Of a DNA stretch of 64,000 nucleotides, positions 1-11,568 are shown piece after piece. The DNA is from Rotaria sordida. Taxonomy: Eukaryota; Rotifera; Eurotatoria; Philodinida; Philodinidae. Positions within the stretch are counted from its first letter, which is position 1. The number at the start of each line of letters is the position of its first letter. The notes below the pieces were generated by a model, which saw only the letters and a list, made by a program, of their open reading frames with translations, did not search any database and was not told where the DNA came from. The stretch spans positions 1 through 64,000 of the forward strand of contig CAJNOL010000847.1 of assembly GCA_905250125.1 (NCBI GenBank), written 5' to 3'. A program made the translations under genes and the position numbers.

Positions 1-1735
1 TGTTCAATATTTATCAATTCTGATGTTGTTTGAATCGATTCATTTGAGAAACAGATTGGAATTGATTACTTCTTAAAGGTTTCTATTCCATAGATTGATC
101 GAAATCATTCCGATCAAGATCACATCATATTTATTCAATGCTATAAAAATAAAGCTCCTCTATAATACAATAAAATTTTTTTCTTGACTAGAATATAGTT
201 TAGAAGAAATTTCTTGCTGAATTTTTTAAGAAATATATTATATTACAACTAAACGTCGAATAAAATATAAGAAAATATCTGATTGAAGATAAATGAATCT
301 CAATAGAAAATCATATCTGTTTTTGAATATCGACTTCAAATTGAATTTTTATCAATGAAAATATTCTTAATCTTAAAATAGAACAAGTTAAAATGTTTAA
401 AAAAATGAACGAGATTTTATGTGAACATTGTTTTTCTTTTTCGATTTATTTTGAAAATCATTTTTAATGTTCAAATAAAACAATGAAATATTTGTTTCAT
501 TTGCAAATTATTAAAGAAAAACTAGTAAGAAGAAAAAATTCAAATTCGATATTCATTCAATGAGAAGAATAATTAAAAGAAGCACAATAAATTTCGTTTT
601 TTTATTATAGAAATCGATCTCAATTATTTTCTCTTATCGATCAAACATTTTGAACGATTCAATTGACTTTCGAAATGAAATATTCTATTAAATAATAAAT
701 TAGTCATCATGTCGAATAATAAATAATAAAAACAATCTTTCAAAAACTACATCATTTTTTTTTAAATAAAATAGTCTAAAACACATGTAAAAAGGCTGAC
801 AATAACAAGTTTATGAGAGAATGAGTTATCAATCTCTATTTTCGAGCATTTTTTCGATATTTCTGAAAAAAAATTGACCAAAATTTGTTTTCATACAATT
901 TCCATTAAGGTTCGACAATGATTTTTTTTGCGTTTGGTTGCCCCTCCTCCGTCCTCCTCCCTCTCCCACTTGACAAACATCCTCGATTCGCCACTGAAGG
1001 TTGATGTTTTTTATCAGTGGTAAGAAAAAAAATGAAATTCTCTTGAGTTTAATTGCATTTTTGATTTAATGTAAAAGAGTTTTTTTTTTATTTAAAAAAG
1101 AAAGACTAAAAACTGTTGGGTTGTTATTGACAGCGATGTTTTTGTTGTTGAATAAATGTCGATAGACGTTGATGGTGAGCATGTTCTTCATGTTGTTGCG
1201 TTCGTTCTTCAATAGGATGCCAAAGAAATCGACCAAGAAGAAAAAGTACAAGCAGCAACAGTTCTTTTTTTTTCTCTTCTCGTCGGCTTTTTTTATCGCA
1301 TCTATTTCACATCTATTCATTCTCACTTTCTATTGAGAAACAACATCAACGTTAGGAACAAATCAAATGTATATTTCTCATTTATTCTGAATAGTTCATT
1401 ATGGAAACATCGACATATTCATAATAATCAATATGATTTATTGATTGTGAGTTCTATTGATGACCGCATTTTGACCTCAGCTTTTTTTTATTATGAACAG
1501 ATGTCTTTAACAATGTAGATTAATGTTTCTTTTTCAATTAGAAATATTTGTTTAAAAAGAAGAAAAAAAAATGGTTTTGTTGTTTTGTAAGATGGCATAG
1601 TTGGTTGTCAATAGCAAGGAAAACAATATTTATTTTAGGTTTCTTTTTATTTGTTCCACTGAAACAAAAAAATAAAATCATCTTAGGGTTTATTTCGTAT
1701 ATTGAAAATCTTTCAATGAATTTTTTATTAGATTG
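1..1735. other. Upstream spacer, no gene seen
   Basis: AT-rich sequence with short chance reading frames only. None of them shows a domain, a conserved motif or spliced continuity. Around 940-1000 there is a C-rich patch ending in tcgccactga, which could be a worn DNA-transposon end, but I could not find a matching partner end. The last part (about 1550-1735) would be the 5' untranslated region or promoter of the TTLL10 gene; I see no clear TATA box. Confidence 0.5.
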
Positions 1736-4633
1736 ATGGCTGAAGAAAATCAGTCACCATCAACATCTGATCATCCAAATGTCCCTTCAACTGAGACAAA
1801 AACATCAAATCATTCAAAAAAAAATGAACTTCAAAAAGAAAATACACTTTATACAGAACCTCAACCAAAATGTTATATTGGAGTTGGAAATAATTCAGAA
1901 TTGTAAGTTTATTATAATAGTGAAAATTCAAAAAAAAGATTGTTTATAAATTGAATAGAATTGAAAGTATTTTAACATCAATTGGATATGAACGTCAAAT
2001 CGAAAAAACAGACGATTTTAAATTAAAATGGGTTCAATGTAATCAAAGTGTTAATTGGAATTCATTTAAAGATGGTGAACAGATGGTTAATCATATACAA
2101 GGTGAAGATTATTTTACAACTAAACTTCAATTATGGCAATCATTACAAACATATGAAAAAATTTCAATGACTATGCAAAAACGTTCACTACAATTTTTAC
2201 CATTAAATCAATTTGTTCCTGAAACATTTAAATTAGATGAAAAAAATGATCGAGATGCTTTTTTCAATACACATAAACGTTTGTCTATTCAAATTCTTCT
2301 AATTTTTAAAAATTATTTTTAATGTCTTTTTGTTTTCTAGCTGGTGATGTTTGGATTTGTAAACCTAGTGGACTTAATCAAGGTAAATGTTTTATTTTCA
2401 TTAAAATAATAAAAAGAAAAAAAAATGAATTTTTGTTAAATATAGGAAAAGGAATTTATCTTGTTCGAGATATTGAAAGTTTAAAAAGTAAATTTGCTGA
2501 AATTGATGCTATGGATAGGAAAAAACAAATATCAGTCAAACCAATGAAGAGAGTTATTCAACGGTTTGTTTTTATTTATTTATTTATTTTTTTCTTATTA
2601 AAGAAAGTTTTTTGTTTTTAAAATAGTTATATTATGAATCCATTATTAGTTCAAGGAAAAAAATTTGATATTCGATGTTATATGCTTATATCAAGTGTTA
2701 AACCACTTTTGATTTTTTATCATTCAGGTTATATTAGACTTTCAATGTTTGATTTTGATAATAATGATGAAAATCTTCTTACACATCTTACTAATCAGGT
2801 TTTTTGTTTTTATTTTTGTTTTTGTTAATATTTATTTTAATTTATTTAATTAAATAAGTATATGCAAAAAAAAGATCCAAAATATTACGATATTAAAGAA
2901 GACACAGCATGGACTATGGAACAATTTAAGTATTTGAATTTATTTTCGATTTTTTTTTAATATTAAATTCAATATATATTTAGTGATTATGTTAATAAAA
3001 ATCTTGCATCAAGTAAAAATCTTGAACAAGATTGGGTTCTAAATGTATTACCTGTAAGTAAATAGTTGATGAATAAATAATTAAAAAAAAATAAGAAAAT
3101 ATTTCAAAGAAAACCATTCAACGTATTATGTTAAATGTAATTGAAAGTATTCGAATGAGATTAAAAAGACGTATTGGTTGTTTTGGTTTATATGGTTATG
3201 ATTTTATGATTGATCAAGATATGAAAGTTTGGTTAATTGAAATAAATGTTAATCCAGCATTAACAACAAATACAAATACACTTGTTCAAGCTATTCCTCC
3301 TGTTGTTAAAGAATCCATTTGTAAGTTTATTTATTTGATTTTATTTTAATCTACTTATTTATTTATTTATTTTAAAAAACAAAGTATTATCCATTGAATG
3401 TTTTGACAAACTTCGTCATAATCAAAAAATCTTTCCATTGAAATCTTTGAAAGGATTTAGATGTATTTATAATGAATTAGAAAGAAAAGGTTCATTACCT
3501 TATATTGAACAAAGACGAGCAGCATCATCTTCACCAAATACACGAAAACTTCCTCCAATTGTTGCTCCTCCATTAGCACCATCTCCTAAAACAAATACAA
3601 ATAATTCTCCACCAAATTCTCCAAAAACAATATCAAAAAATAATGATCAACAACAAACATCTGTTACACAAAAAAATGTTATACCAAATATAAATCGTAC
3701 AAATGTTGAACGTCCAAAAGTAAATCGTTCATCAGATTCAATATTATCATCATTAACAACAACAAATCATTCATTTCCAATAGTTAATCCTCCATCAAGT
3801 GAAACAATGGTTATGAGATATCAAACAATTCAAAGATATAAAACTAATTTTGAAATATTAAAACCAGCAACTGTTATTGCTGAAGAATGGAAAAATTTAG
3901 ATCGAACACAAAAAGATCGTTTAGCTATTGGAGGACCTAAAGCTCTTGTACTTGTTTCAAAATCTTCAACTCCTACAAAACATATTCCAACACTTCAAAC
4001 ATAGGGACACGGGGCAGTTGCATCAACTTCTTCTTATCAGAAAGATCAAAATTGGCTTGTCACTGGAAGACAACTTACTGTGGTTGATACCAAAACACTC
4101 GGTTTGTTTTCTTGTTTTTTTTTTAATTTCTCTTTTTTATTGGAATTTTTTTTTTGTTTTTAATAACAGGTACATGGCTTAAACAACGACAACAACAACA
4201 ACAGGAGAAAGAAAAAGAGAAAGAAAACGAAAACGAAAAAAATAATCGAATTGAAAAATTGTCAAATAGTTCATCTGGAAATTCTTCTGAAACATCATCA
4301 ACAACAACAACAACTGGTGGTGATAATCCAACATCAAATTTACCTGGAAATTTTCAAAAAATAAATAAAACACGTTCATGTTCAGCAACATTACGTGGTC
4401 AAAGTTTACTACCTGAAAAGCCTTTAATTATTAAAGAAATAGTTCATAGATCACATCCATGGGAATATGATGATTATTCATCTCAACAAGATTCTGTTGA
4501 ACCTTTAACGAAATCAGCACTTATTTATCGTTTAATGCGTTCAAGACTTGAAGCCAATTTAGCTAAATCAATATCAGCCAATAGAGATCGATCAAATAAG
4601 AAGAAGAAATTATTTTCATCTACAACAACATGA
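1736..4633 (+). CDS. TTLL10: TTLL10-like tubulin-tyrosine-ligase family protein (protein polyglycylase type)
   Basis: ATP-grasp ligase of the TTLL family. Family members add glycine or glutamate chains to tubulin and other proteins; TTLL10 extends glycine chains in many animals and is considered inactive in humans. Exons by splice borders: 1736-1902, 1959-2278, 2341-2382, 2446-2563, 2627-2798, 2859-2929, 2984-3053, 3110-3320, 3385-4101 and 4170-4633, with introns of 54-68 nt. Conserved pieces: YIG near residue 48, DGEQ (FREGEQ in human TTLL10), WICKP 167-171, NQGKGI 175-180, GKKFDIRCY 226-234, LTNQYMQKK near 270-278 and WLIEINVNPA 361-370, which holds the metal/ATP-binding Glu364 and Asn366. 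The order and spacing match TTLL10 better than other TTLLs. An in-frame TAG (4002-4004) would end the protein at 596 residues. If 3948-4004 is spliced out as a 57-nt intron, the frame continues to 4633 (764 residues). The tail is low-complexity, rich in Ser, Asn, Gln and Lys. Confidence 0.88.
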
Positions 4634-5587
4634 TGTAACTGTCCGAAGATTTTTAATCCATTCTTTCAGGAACCTTTTCTTTTTTATTATTTCAATTTCA
4701 ATTTTTTCAATTAACTCTTTTTGTAGATAATTTTATCATTCTTTTTTCTTTTTTATTATTATTATTGACGTTTATTTTCATTAAAGAAAAAAAAAACTTC
4801 TTTGCATTTCAATATAGAGGATCAATTACAGAAACTTGAATAGCTCGAGAACGCGAACAGACATAATGAAACGATTTTCGTCCTCTGCTACATAACTATG
4901 GAACACATCGAATTATATCAGAACAGTTTTTTTCCATTAGTTTCATAAAGCTTTGTCAAGCGAGTCTTGATAAAACTATCATCATTTTCAGAAATTTACA
5001 TCAAATTTCAAGTTTTAGAAATATGTAGTCAACAAAGAAAATAGTTCTCTTTTCCAATACTCAGACTTGATGTGTCTACCTTGTAATTTTCAAGAATTAG
5101 AACAGTTTTCTACGAATTCTAGATTTCAATTGATTATCTGTGGGTCGCGCAAAAAATAATCTGGACGATGGGCGTTGATCATATTGACGAGCGAATCTTT
5201 TCAGATGGTTCTCCTCTCTTTCAATTTCAACGATTTTTTTTGCGTATAGATACTGCTCAATGTTCTAGTAAAAATTCTAAAAAGGATTTGTGTTCCCCTA
5301 GCACGTCCTTCAAGAGTTATGAACATTTTAATTTTGTCCCTATAGTGCTCAAGAGAGGGTTCGTGAGACCACCTACAATTTTTATCAGAAGCCGGTCGCA
5401 ACTAAAATTTATATCTTGATTCAGGTACCTCAAAAGATAGATCATTATTCAAAACCTCTGAATCCAAAATATTGGCTCTTTCTGGCTTCTCTGTGACCAA
5501 TGCCAAAGTATACAAATGATATATCCTTCTATATTTGATACAAAAATCAAGATTTTTAGGTGCTATTAGTATTTTGCATTTTTTTTT
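4634..5587. other. Spacer after TTLL10
   Basis: The first 150 nt is the probable 3' untranslated region. The rest has no supported gene. An 83-codon open frame at 5168-5419 is overlapped by an antisense frame and shows no recognisable domain. The base composition is less AT-rich than the gene introns, which suggests old transposon material. Confidence 0.45.
4780..4785 (+). promoter_or_regulatory. Likely poly(A) signal of TTLL10 (ATTAAA)
   Basis: ATTAAA lies about 150 nt after the distal TTLL10 stop and is followed at once by an A run. This is the usual variant of the animal cleavage signal. The same motif is common by chance in such AT-rich DNA, so support is moderate. Confidence 0.4.
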
Positions 5588-6022
5588 CTCTGTATTCGGT
5601 TGTTAGTTCGAATTCGAAGACATCTCAAAAGATGCAGAAATGTTTTCTCTACAAAATCGGATAACTGGTTAAGCTATACAATATCATTCATCAAATGATA
5701 ATCTCAATACATGAACGAAAATGACCATTATCTAAATTCACGATTTTATAGTATTTTGACCGTAGCCATCTTGAATCATGCTATCCCAAATTAATTTATA
5801 TATTTTCTGGAAGTCCTTGAAATTCTGCATTTGTATAACGTATTGCTTCAAAAGACGAAAATATCAATGCAAATAGTTTGAAGACATTTTCATTCGTGTA
5901 TTGAGATTATCATTTGCTGAATGGTATTGTATAACTTAATCAGTTACCCAATTTTGTAGAGAAAAAATTTCTGCATCTTTTGAAACGTCCTCAAGCGCGA
6001 ACGGATGAACGGGTGCAGAGAA
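5588..6022. mobile_element. Foldback (inverted-repeat) element, unclassified
   Basis: Two arms of about 137 bp face each other: 5588-5725 and 5886-6022, with roughly 160 bp between them. The right arm is the reverse complement of the left with scattered substitutions, by eye about 85 percent identical. Shared blocks include GATTATCATTTG and TGCAGA beside TTTCT. No target duplication is clear at the outer edges, so the superfamily cannot be given. It has no coding capacity; most likely a non-autonomous DNA element or its remnant. Confidence 0.7.
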
Positions 6023-6288
6023 AAGTGTAAAACACTGAGGTCACTCTAAAAACTGACTTTTTGACCAGGTCCCGAAGAGCGTATCACTTACATCGGTAAA
6101 GTTAGCACCAGATTTGGCTTTCTTTGTCCGGATTCGCTATGTTACTTGGGTTGTTTCTGAAACCACTCGTATTAGGTGTAGAATTCAATTCTGCGTCGAA
6201 TGGTATCCCTTTTGAGGGTAATTGTCGACCAAAAACACCCCCGTTCACTGATAATACTAGTTTTCGGGATAAATTTCGCGGTATTTCC

Positions 6289-6341
6289 TAGGGTGTGGGT
6301 ATGGGTGTTCGCGAAGAGAATATCCGCACTCACACCCTAGT
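6289..6341. repeat. Inverted telomere-like TGTGGG motif pair
   Basis: CTAGGGTGTGGGTATGGG at the left and the near-inverted CACTCACACCCTAG at the right enclose about 20 bp. The TGTGGG unit resembles the telomere repeat I recall for bdelloid rotifers. Similar tracts occur at about 11528-11566, 31202-31254 and 59505-59548. This copy lies directly beside the piggyBac insertion site. Confidence 0.55.
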
Positions 6342-6345
6342 TTAA

Positions 6346-8724
6346 CCCTTTGAGTACCGGCGACGCGAATTCGCGTCCTGATAGTTTAGGGTCTGAATAA
6401 CTTTAGAAAACATGATCGTTTGATTATTTTATGATATGAATTACATGAATATTTGCGTCTAGGATATTTGTACGGTTAAGACTATCTATACCTAGTGATG
6501 AATATTAGTTGTTCTCTAATATTTCTATCGACCATTATGTGATTCAATGAATTAGAACATAAGTCATTGGACAACATTTCCCAAGAAAGAATAATCGTTA
6601 TCAACAGGATTTTTCATATTAACACAGTCATTCAAGAGTGTTATCTATAGTAAAGGTTCTGATCAATTGATCACATTTGATAACTAATGTAGAGTGCACT
6701 TTTTGATATAAAAGGTCACGAAGAACAAATGTCGACAACTTCTGACTCATATATATTATTTTTCTTTATCTTTCTCTAATCGTAGAATGACGTCATAATC
6801 TCTCTTCTATTTTCTCATATTCTTTTACGAGCCTTCGAGTAGATTCTTATTCTCCCTGCGATATATATATATATATTTGTTTCATTCTTATTATTCAAAC
6901 GAAAGTGTGATTTATTTCAACATATCCTATATTTCTGTGACGTCTATTATTCACAAAGTGAAGCTGCTTTCAACGAGAAATCTAACAAAGAAATAATCGA
7001 ATAATAATGGATTCAGAATCTGGCAATGAGTCTGGAGACTATTCATATGATGAAAGTTCTGATGAGGTTGAATATAGCAGTGATTGGGATGAAGAATACA
7101 CAGCTTCTTTTGAAAAAATATCTACTACAAGGAGAAACTTGAGAAAAGGAAATTTCAATCCGCGTTTGTTTAGTTTTGATTCAAGTAGTTGTGAATTATC
7201 TTTCACCATAAAAAATCTTGCTCTCGAAACACCATTTGACTTCTTCAAACTATTTTTCGATCGACGACTACTTGAAACAATTGTTAAAGAAACTAATCGA
7301 TTTCATGCAAATTCTGCATGGACAAGCTATAGTCGTACAGCTCCATGGATCGATACAACAATCAACGAAATGTATACATTTTTAGCTACGGTTATGTTGA
7401 TGCCTCATTCGAAAAAAAATCGTATTTGTGATTATTGGTCTACTGATCATCTTATTGCAACACCAATATTTGCTGAACTTTTCACTAGAAATCGATTCAG
7501 AGCTTTACTTACTAATCTGCACTTCAATAAAAACCAAAATCAAATTGTTAAAGATAGTCTTTACAAAATACAATCAATTATTGATGAATTAAAAAAAAGG
7601 TTTTTGTGCTCTTTGAGTCCATATAAAAACCTTTGCATTGACGAAGCTTAACTTTATGGAAAGGCCGTTTACATTTCAAACAGTATATACCATCAAAACA
7701 TCATAAATTTGGAATTAAAATGTTTATACTTTGTGACTGCAAAATAGGTTTTATAATGAATTTCATAGTTTATGCCGGTTCTAAAACGTCACTCAACTAT
7801 CAAGAACATCTTGGTGTCACTGGATCTATAGTTACAACTTTATTGGAACCCTTCTTGAATAAAGGTCATTCATTATTTGTAGATAGTTTCTATTCCAGTC
7901 CCACTTTATTTGAATATCTTCATCAATATAGAACAGGAGCATGTGGAACTGTAAATAAAAGTTGAGTTGGTTTACCAATCTTTGAAAAGATACAGGAATC
8001 TGGGGAGCAAATTTTTTTATCACACTGACAACTTACTTGCATTACAATGGATTGATAAACGTGATGTCACAATGTTATCTACACTTCATGAACCAATTAT
8101 GGTTCCAACTGAAAAAGTTCACTTTGCAACGAAGTAGCCGAAGATAATATCTCTTTGTGTGAAAGAATATAATGAGTACGTAGGTTTGGTCGATAAATAT
8201 GACATCCAAATAAGCTTCTCGGAGTGTATTCGTTGATCAGTAAAGTGGTACAAAAAGTTCTTTTTTCATCTGCTGGATCTTACGATTTATAATGTATATG
8301 TTCTATACAAACTGAAAAAAAATGTTAATCTTCGTTTGGCTACTTATCAGCTTGAGGTGATTAGAGAAATTATTGGAAAATATGGTAGCCAGGTGCGAAG
8401 TTCAATCGGTCGACCATCTTCTAAAAGTCCACTGCGACTCACAGCACGACATCTTCCTTCGCGCATTGAATCAACAGAGACTCAACTAAATCCAAGAAGA
8501 AAATATTGCGTTTGTGCCAATACTGTGAGAAGAGCTAGATCAAGAGATACTTCGTATGAATGCATTGAATGTGACGTAGGATTGTGTCTTATGGATTGTT
8601 TTAAAGAATATCACACTCTACAAGCATTTCAATTCATGCACTTTGTGATGTTTTTTGCGAAATAAACGTTAGTTTGAAATTATAAAAATTTTTATTATAT
8701 AAAAATAATCCGGCACTCAAAGGG
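6346..8724 (+). mobile_element. piggyBac-type DNA transposon, 2379 bp
   Basis: The left end reads TTAA then CCCTTTGAGTACCGG; the right end reads CCGGCACTCAAAGGG then TTAC. The 15-bp terminal inverted repeats differ at one base and start with CCC, as piggyBac ends do. The left flank keeps the TTAA target; the right copy has become TTAC. Just inside the left end there is a perfect palindrome, GACGCGAATTCGCGTC. The element carries a broken transposase reading in the same direction. Its right edge abuts Harbinger-type coding sequence, so it was probably inserted into that older element. Confidence 0.9.
7007..8664 (+). pseudogene. piggyBac transposase (DDE_Tnp_1_7 type), broken
   Basis: An acidic N-terminus (starts MDSESGNESGDYSYDESS) is followed by the typical piggyBac fold: FDFFKLFFDRRLLETIV, then TINEMYTFLATVMLM, then RFRALLTNLHF. 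The first frame stops at 7651 just after the catalytic-region motif IDEA. Homology resumes in other frames: LHFKQYIPSK and KFGIKMFILCDCKIGF near 7670-7750, then the 7750-7965 segment, and finally a C-terminal cysteine-rich zinc-binding domain (CVCANTVRRAR, YECIECDVGLC) ending at 8664. Several frameshifts and stops make it inactive as read. Start chosen at the first ATG before the acidic stretch. It lies wholly inside the terminal repeats at 6346 and 8724. Confidence 0.85.
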
Positions 8725-10616
8725 TTACAACTGATGGTTCTGCATCTCATTCTAATACAATTCAATTACCATTACGACGTTTATCAACTTCGAAAGACCG
8801 GTGCTGCGTATGCAACATCTATTTTTCAGAGTCGAAATCACCATGTTCATTGATAAAACAATCTGCACGATTTAACATGCTTCTTACTCACAATGTTTTT
8901 ATACCAAATGGTACTACATGTTGTAGAAAACATTTACATGATGATGAATTTAAGTCTGATGCCATCATTTTGATGAAAAAAGGTCCAAATATGTGTGCAA
9001 TTTCTGACCACGAACCAATGGAATTATTGAACGATACTCGAACTTCATTTAATGAACTTCAATCTCTACTAACTAAAGCACGGTCTCGTTTACCTATTGA
9101 TTTTGATGACGATCAAATGACAACAGATCAATACTTAAATCTCACCGGCATTTCGAAGGAAAATTTCTTTGACCTTTGCTCTCATATTCCATCAACAAGT
9201 CTCAGGCAAACAAGTTTACGTTCCGCTCGTCAATCTATCGGCTGTCTGCTCGTTAAGTTACGATTGAGTCTGAGTAATCAGACTCTTGCTTCGTTGTTTT
9301 CATTGCTTGATAGACGAACAGTTAGTCGTGTTATTGACAGTGCACGTACCGCCATAATAAAGCATTTCGTACCAAAATATTTGGGATTTTCGCATTTAAC
9401 TCGACGAGAACTCATCGATAATCATACTCGTCCACTTGCCAAACTACTGTTCGATCAACCAGGTGAGGACAAAGCTATTATTATTCTTGATGGCACTTAT
9501 ATTTACGTCCAAAAAAGTGGTAATAATCTTTTACAACGGCGAACATATTCATTACATAAAGATCGTGCTCTCATCAAACCAATGATGTTCGTTTCAACAG
9601 ACAGCTAATTTATTTCAACAATAGGTCCATATTTTGCGGATGCGCAGAATAACGATGCTTCGATGACGAAACATATTTTCTTGACAAATAGCGAGAACAT
9701 AAATGATTAGCTTCAGCCGAATGATATGCTAATTGTTGACCGAGGCTTTCGGGACTGTCTGTAATTCCTTGAAAAATTTGGACTGAAAATAAAAATACCT
9801 GCGTTTCTCAACAAGGCAGAAAAAGTCTTTTCAACCCAGGAGGCTAATGAAAACCGGCTTATTACAAAAATCAGATAGGTGGTGGAAAGTGCGAATGGGC
9901 GTGTCAAGACATGGCGATTGTTCGATCGTGTATTGCCTAACTCGATGATACCGATTGCTGGAGATCTCTTCTCGATCGTATGCGCTCTAATTTATGCATA
10001 TCGACCTCCTTTCATCCAAGATACATCAAAAGATCATGAAATTGCTGAGGCAATGATAGCCAGGATTTATGAGAGCAATGAACTAAAGCATTATGTTCAA
10101 AAAATGAAATATGAGAGTAAAAGTCAACTGAAATGGGTATTGATCAATTCTAATGATGCTGTCCACGATTTTCCTCATTTTACATGGGAACAATTGAACA
10201 GTATCACTTTGGGAATATATCAGTTGAAACAAGCTCGATGGTACACTATTGGCCATATTTATCAAAACGAAGCATACGTGGTTAAAGTTGCAAAACAATG
10301 CCGAGACTTACTAAGAGCTCAAATTCAGTCACGCCATCGAAATGCGGTATCATACAATATTTATATTCAGTATAACAAATCATCTATTTTAGCATGGTAT
10401 TGTACATGTCCATGCGGTAGTCGAGTTGTTGCTCGCACATTGCTTCAGTGGTGTGGTATCTTTCTCTTGCTCGTCATGACTCGAGGCTTTTGCGTGAACG
10501 ATCGTCCACTTACCTCAGTCAAATGAAGGATGCTCAGGATTGCTCTGACGTATCCCAGCAGTGAGAGTGATAATAGTGACGATGATGATTCGAATGTACT
10601 ATATTCTCTAGCATAG
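8725..10616 (+). pseudogene. Harbinger/ISL2EU-type transposase (DDE_Tnp_4) with C-terminal SWIM zinc finger, broken
   Basis: Coding homology begins right at the piggyBac junction with a cysteine-rich N-terminal segment (CCVCNIYFSESKSPC, then TTCCRKHL). A helix-turn-helix-like region follows (9220-9350), then the DDE core: IIILDGTYIYVQKSG (first Asp), MLIVDRGFRDC (second Asp) and a VVESANGRVK block (Glu). The family is the DDE_Tnp_4 transposases common in aquatic invertebrates. The frame from 8850 to about 10430 is continuous except for four nonsense codons, near 9606, 9708, 9762 and 9876. At least two stand where relatives have Trp. After a small frameshift near 10430 a SWIM-type motif appears (WYCTCPC then CSH), ending in an acidic tail at 10616. 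The 5' part and both element ends are missing or unrecognised. Confidence 0.82.
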
Positions 10617-11517
10617 TTTTTTCATAATGTTATAACTTTTCTTTGCTCCAGAGTGGATTATGATCAATCTTTCAAACTATTGATCGAGTTTAGATACAAA
10701 CTGTTGCAAAGGTAAGTGCACTCCATCATACTAAATTATTGGACATAATAATATAATTAATCGACAAGATTTTCGAACTTACATTTTTCATTTGAAGAAT
10801 CATAGACTTTCACAGATTTTTTCAATTTTCATAATGTAAATAAAGACTTTCATTTCTTTCAATAATAAATATTTCTTAATTTCATGCTATTAAATTGTGT
10901 CATAATAAGCCATTGTCATGTTTCTTTTTTTTTTTATTTTCTAATAAAGGCTTTTGAAACCTAAATACTTCTCTTATTTCTATGAAAAACTTATTTTTAT
11001 CAACAATAATACTACATCATATATTAGGAACTCTCAAATATTACACGCTTATGCTTTTTTTTCATTAACAACATAACAAGTAAAAAAAATCAAGAAAGAG
11101 AGAATACCTTAACTAAAAACGCTCAAAAAGCAGCTAAGAATGGTAAAAACAATGCAATTTTTCTTCAGTATATTAGCTTTCTACAGAAAAGGACAACTTT
11201 TTTTTCTCTTCTAAGGACATATTTCGATAGAGCATGAAAAACTGCATCTACCTATATCGTTTTTACATGGAGACATAGTATTATGGCGAAGTGGTATGGC
11301 TTCAAAAAGAGTCATTCGTCACACTTATCCGAAATTTTAGCTCGTAATCCGGCTTTAAAAATTGTTTTGTGTGTTTAGATGCTGTAATTTTTACATCATT
11401 AGATAGAGAATAGTCGATTACATATTTGAAATATGTTTTCAAAAATTTAGAACGCTAAATTAAGACGGCAAGGACGTCAAAACTACAGAAAATCTTCAAT
11501 TTTTGTCTAAGACCAAA
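10617..11517. other. Spacer, no gene seen
   Basis: AT-rich sequence after the Harbinger remnant, probably including its worn 3' end. I could not identify a terminal repeat. No reading frame with recognisable content. Confidence 0.4.
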
Positions 11518-11568
11518 ATCATCGGAAATTTGGGTGTGAGTGTGAGTGTGGGTGTGTGGGTGTGTGGT
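11518..11568. repeat. Telomere-like GT-rich tract (TGTGGG/TGTGAG)
   Basis: A run of GTGTGAG and GTGTGGG units (four to six copies, imperfect) directly precedes a truncated mariner-type miniature element. It is the longest TGTGGG-like array in the window. Confidence 0.7.

Noticed and set aside
1066..1326. 86-codon open frame on the minus strand
   Set aside because: Lys/Asn/Phe-rich chance frame in AT-rich DNA without domain or splice context.
5168..5419. 83-codon open frame with an antisense partner
   Set aside because: Overlapping frames on both strands, no recognisable motif, in transposon-like sequence.
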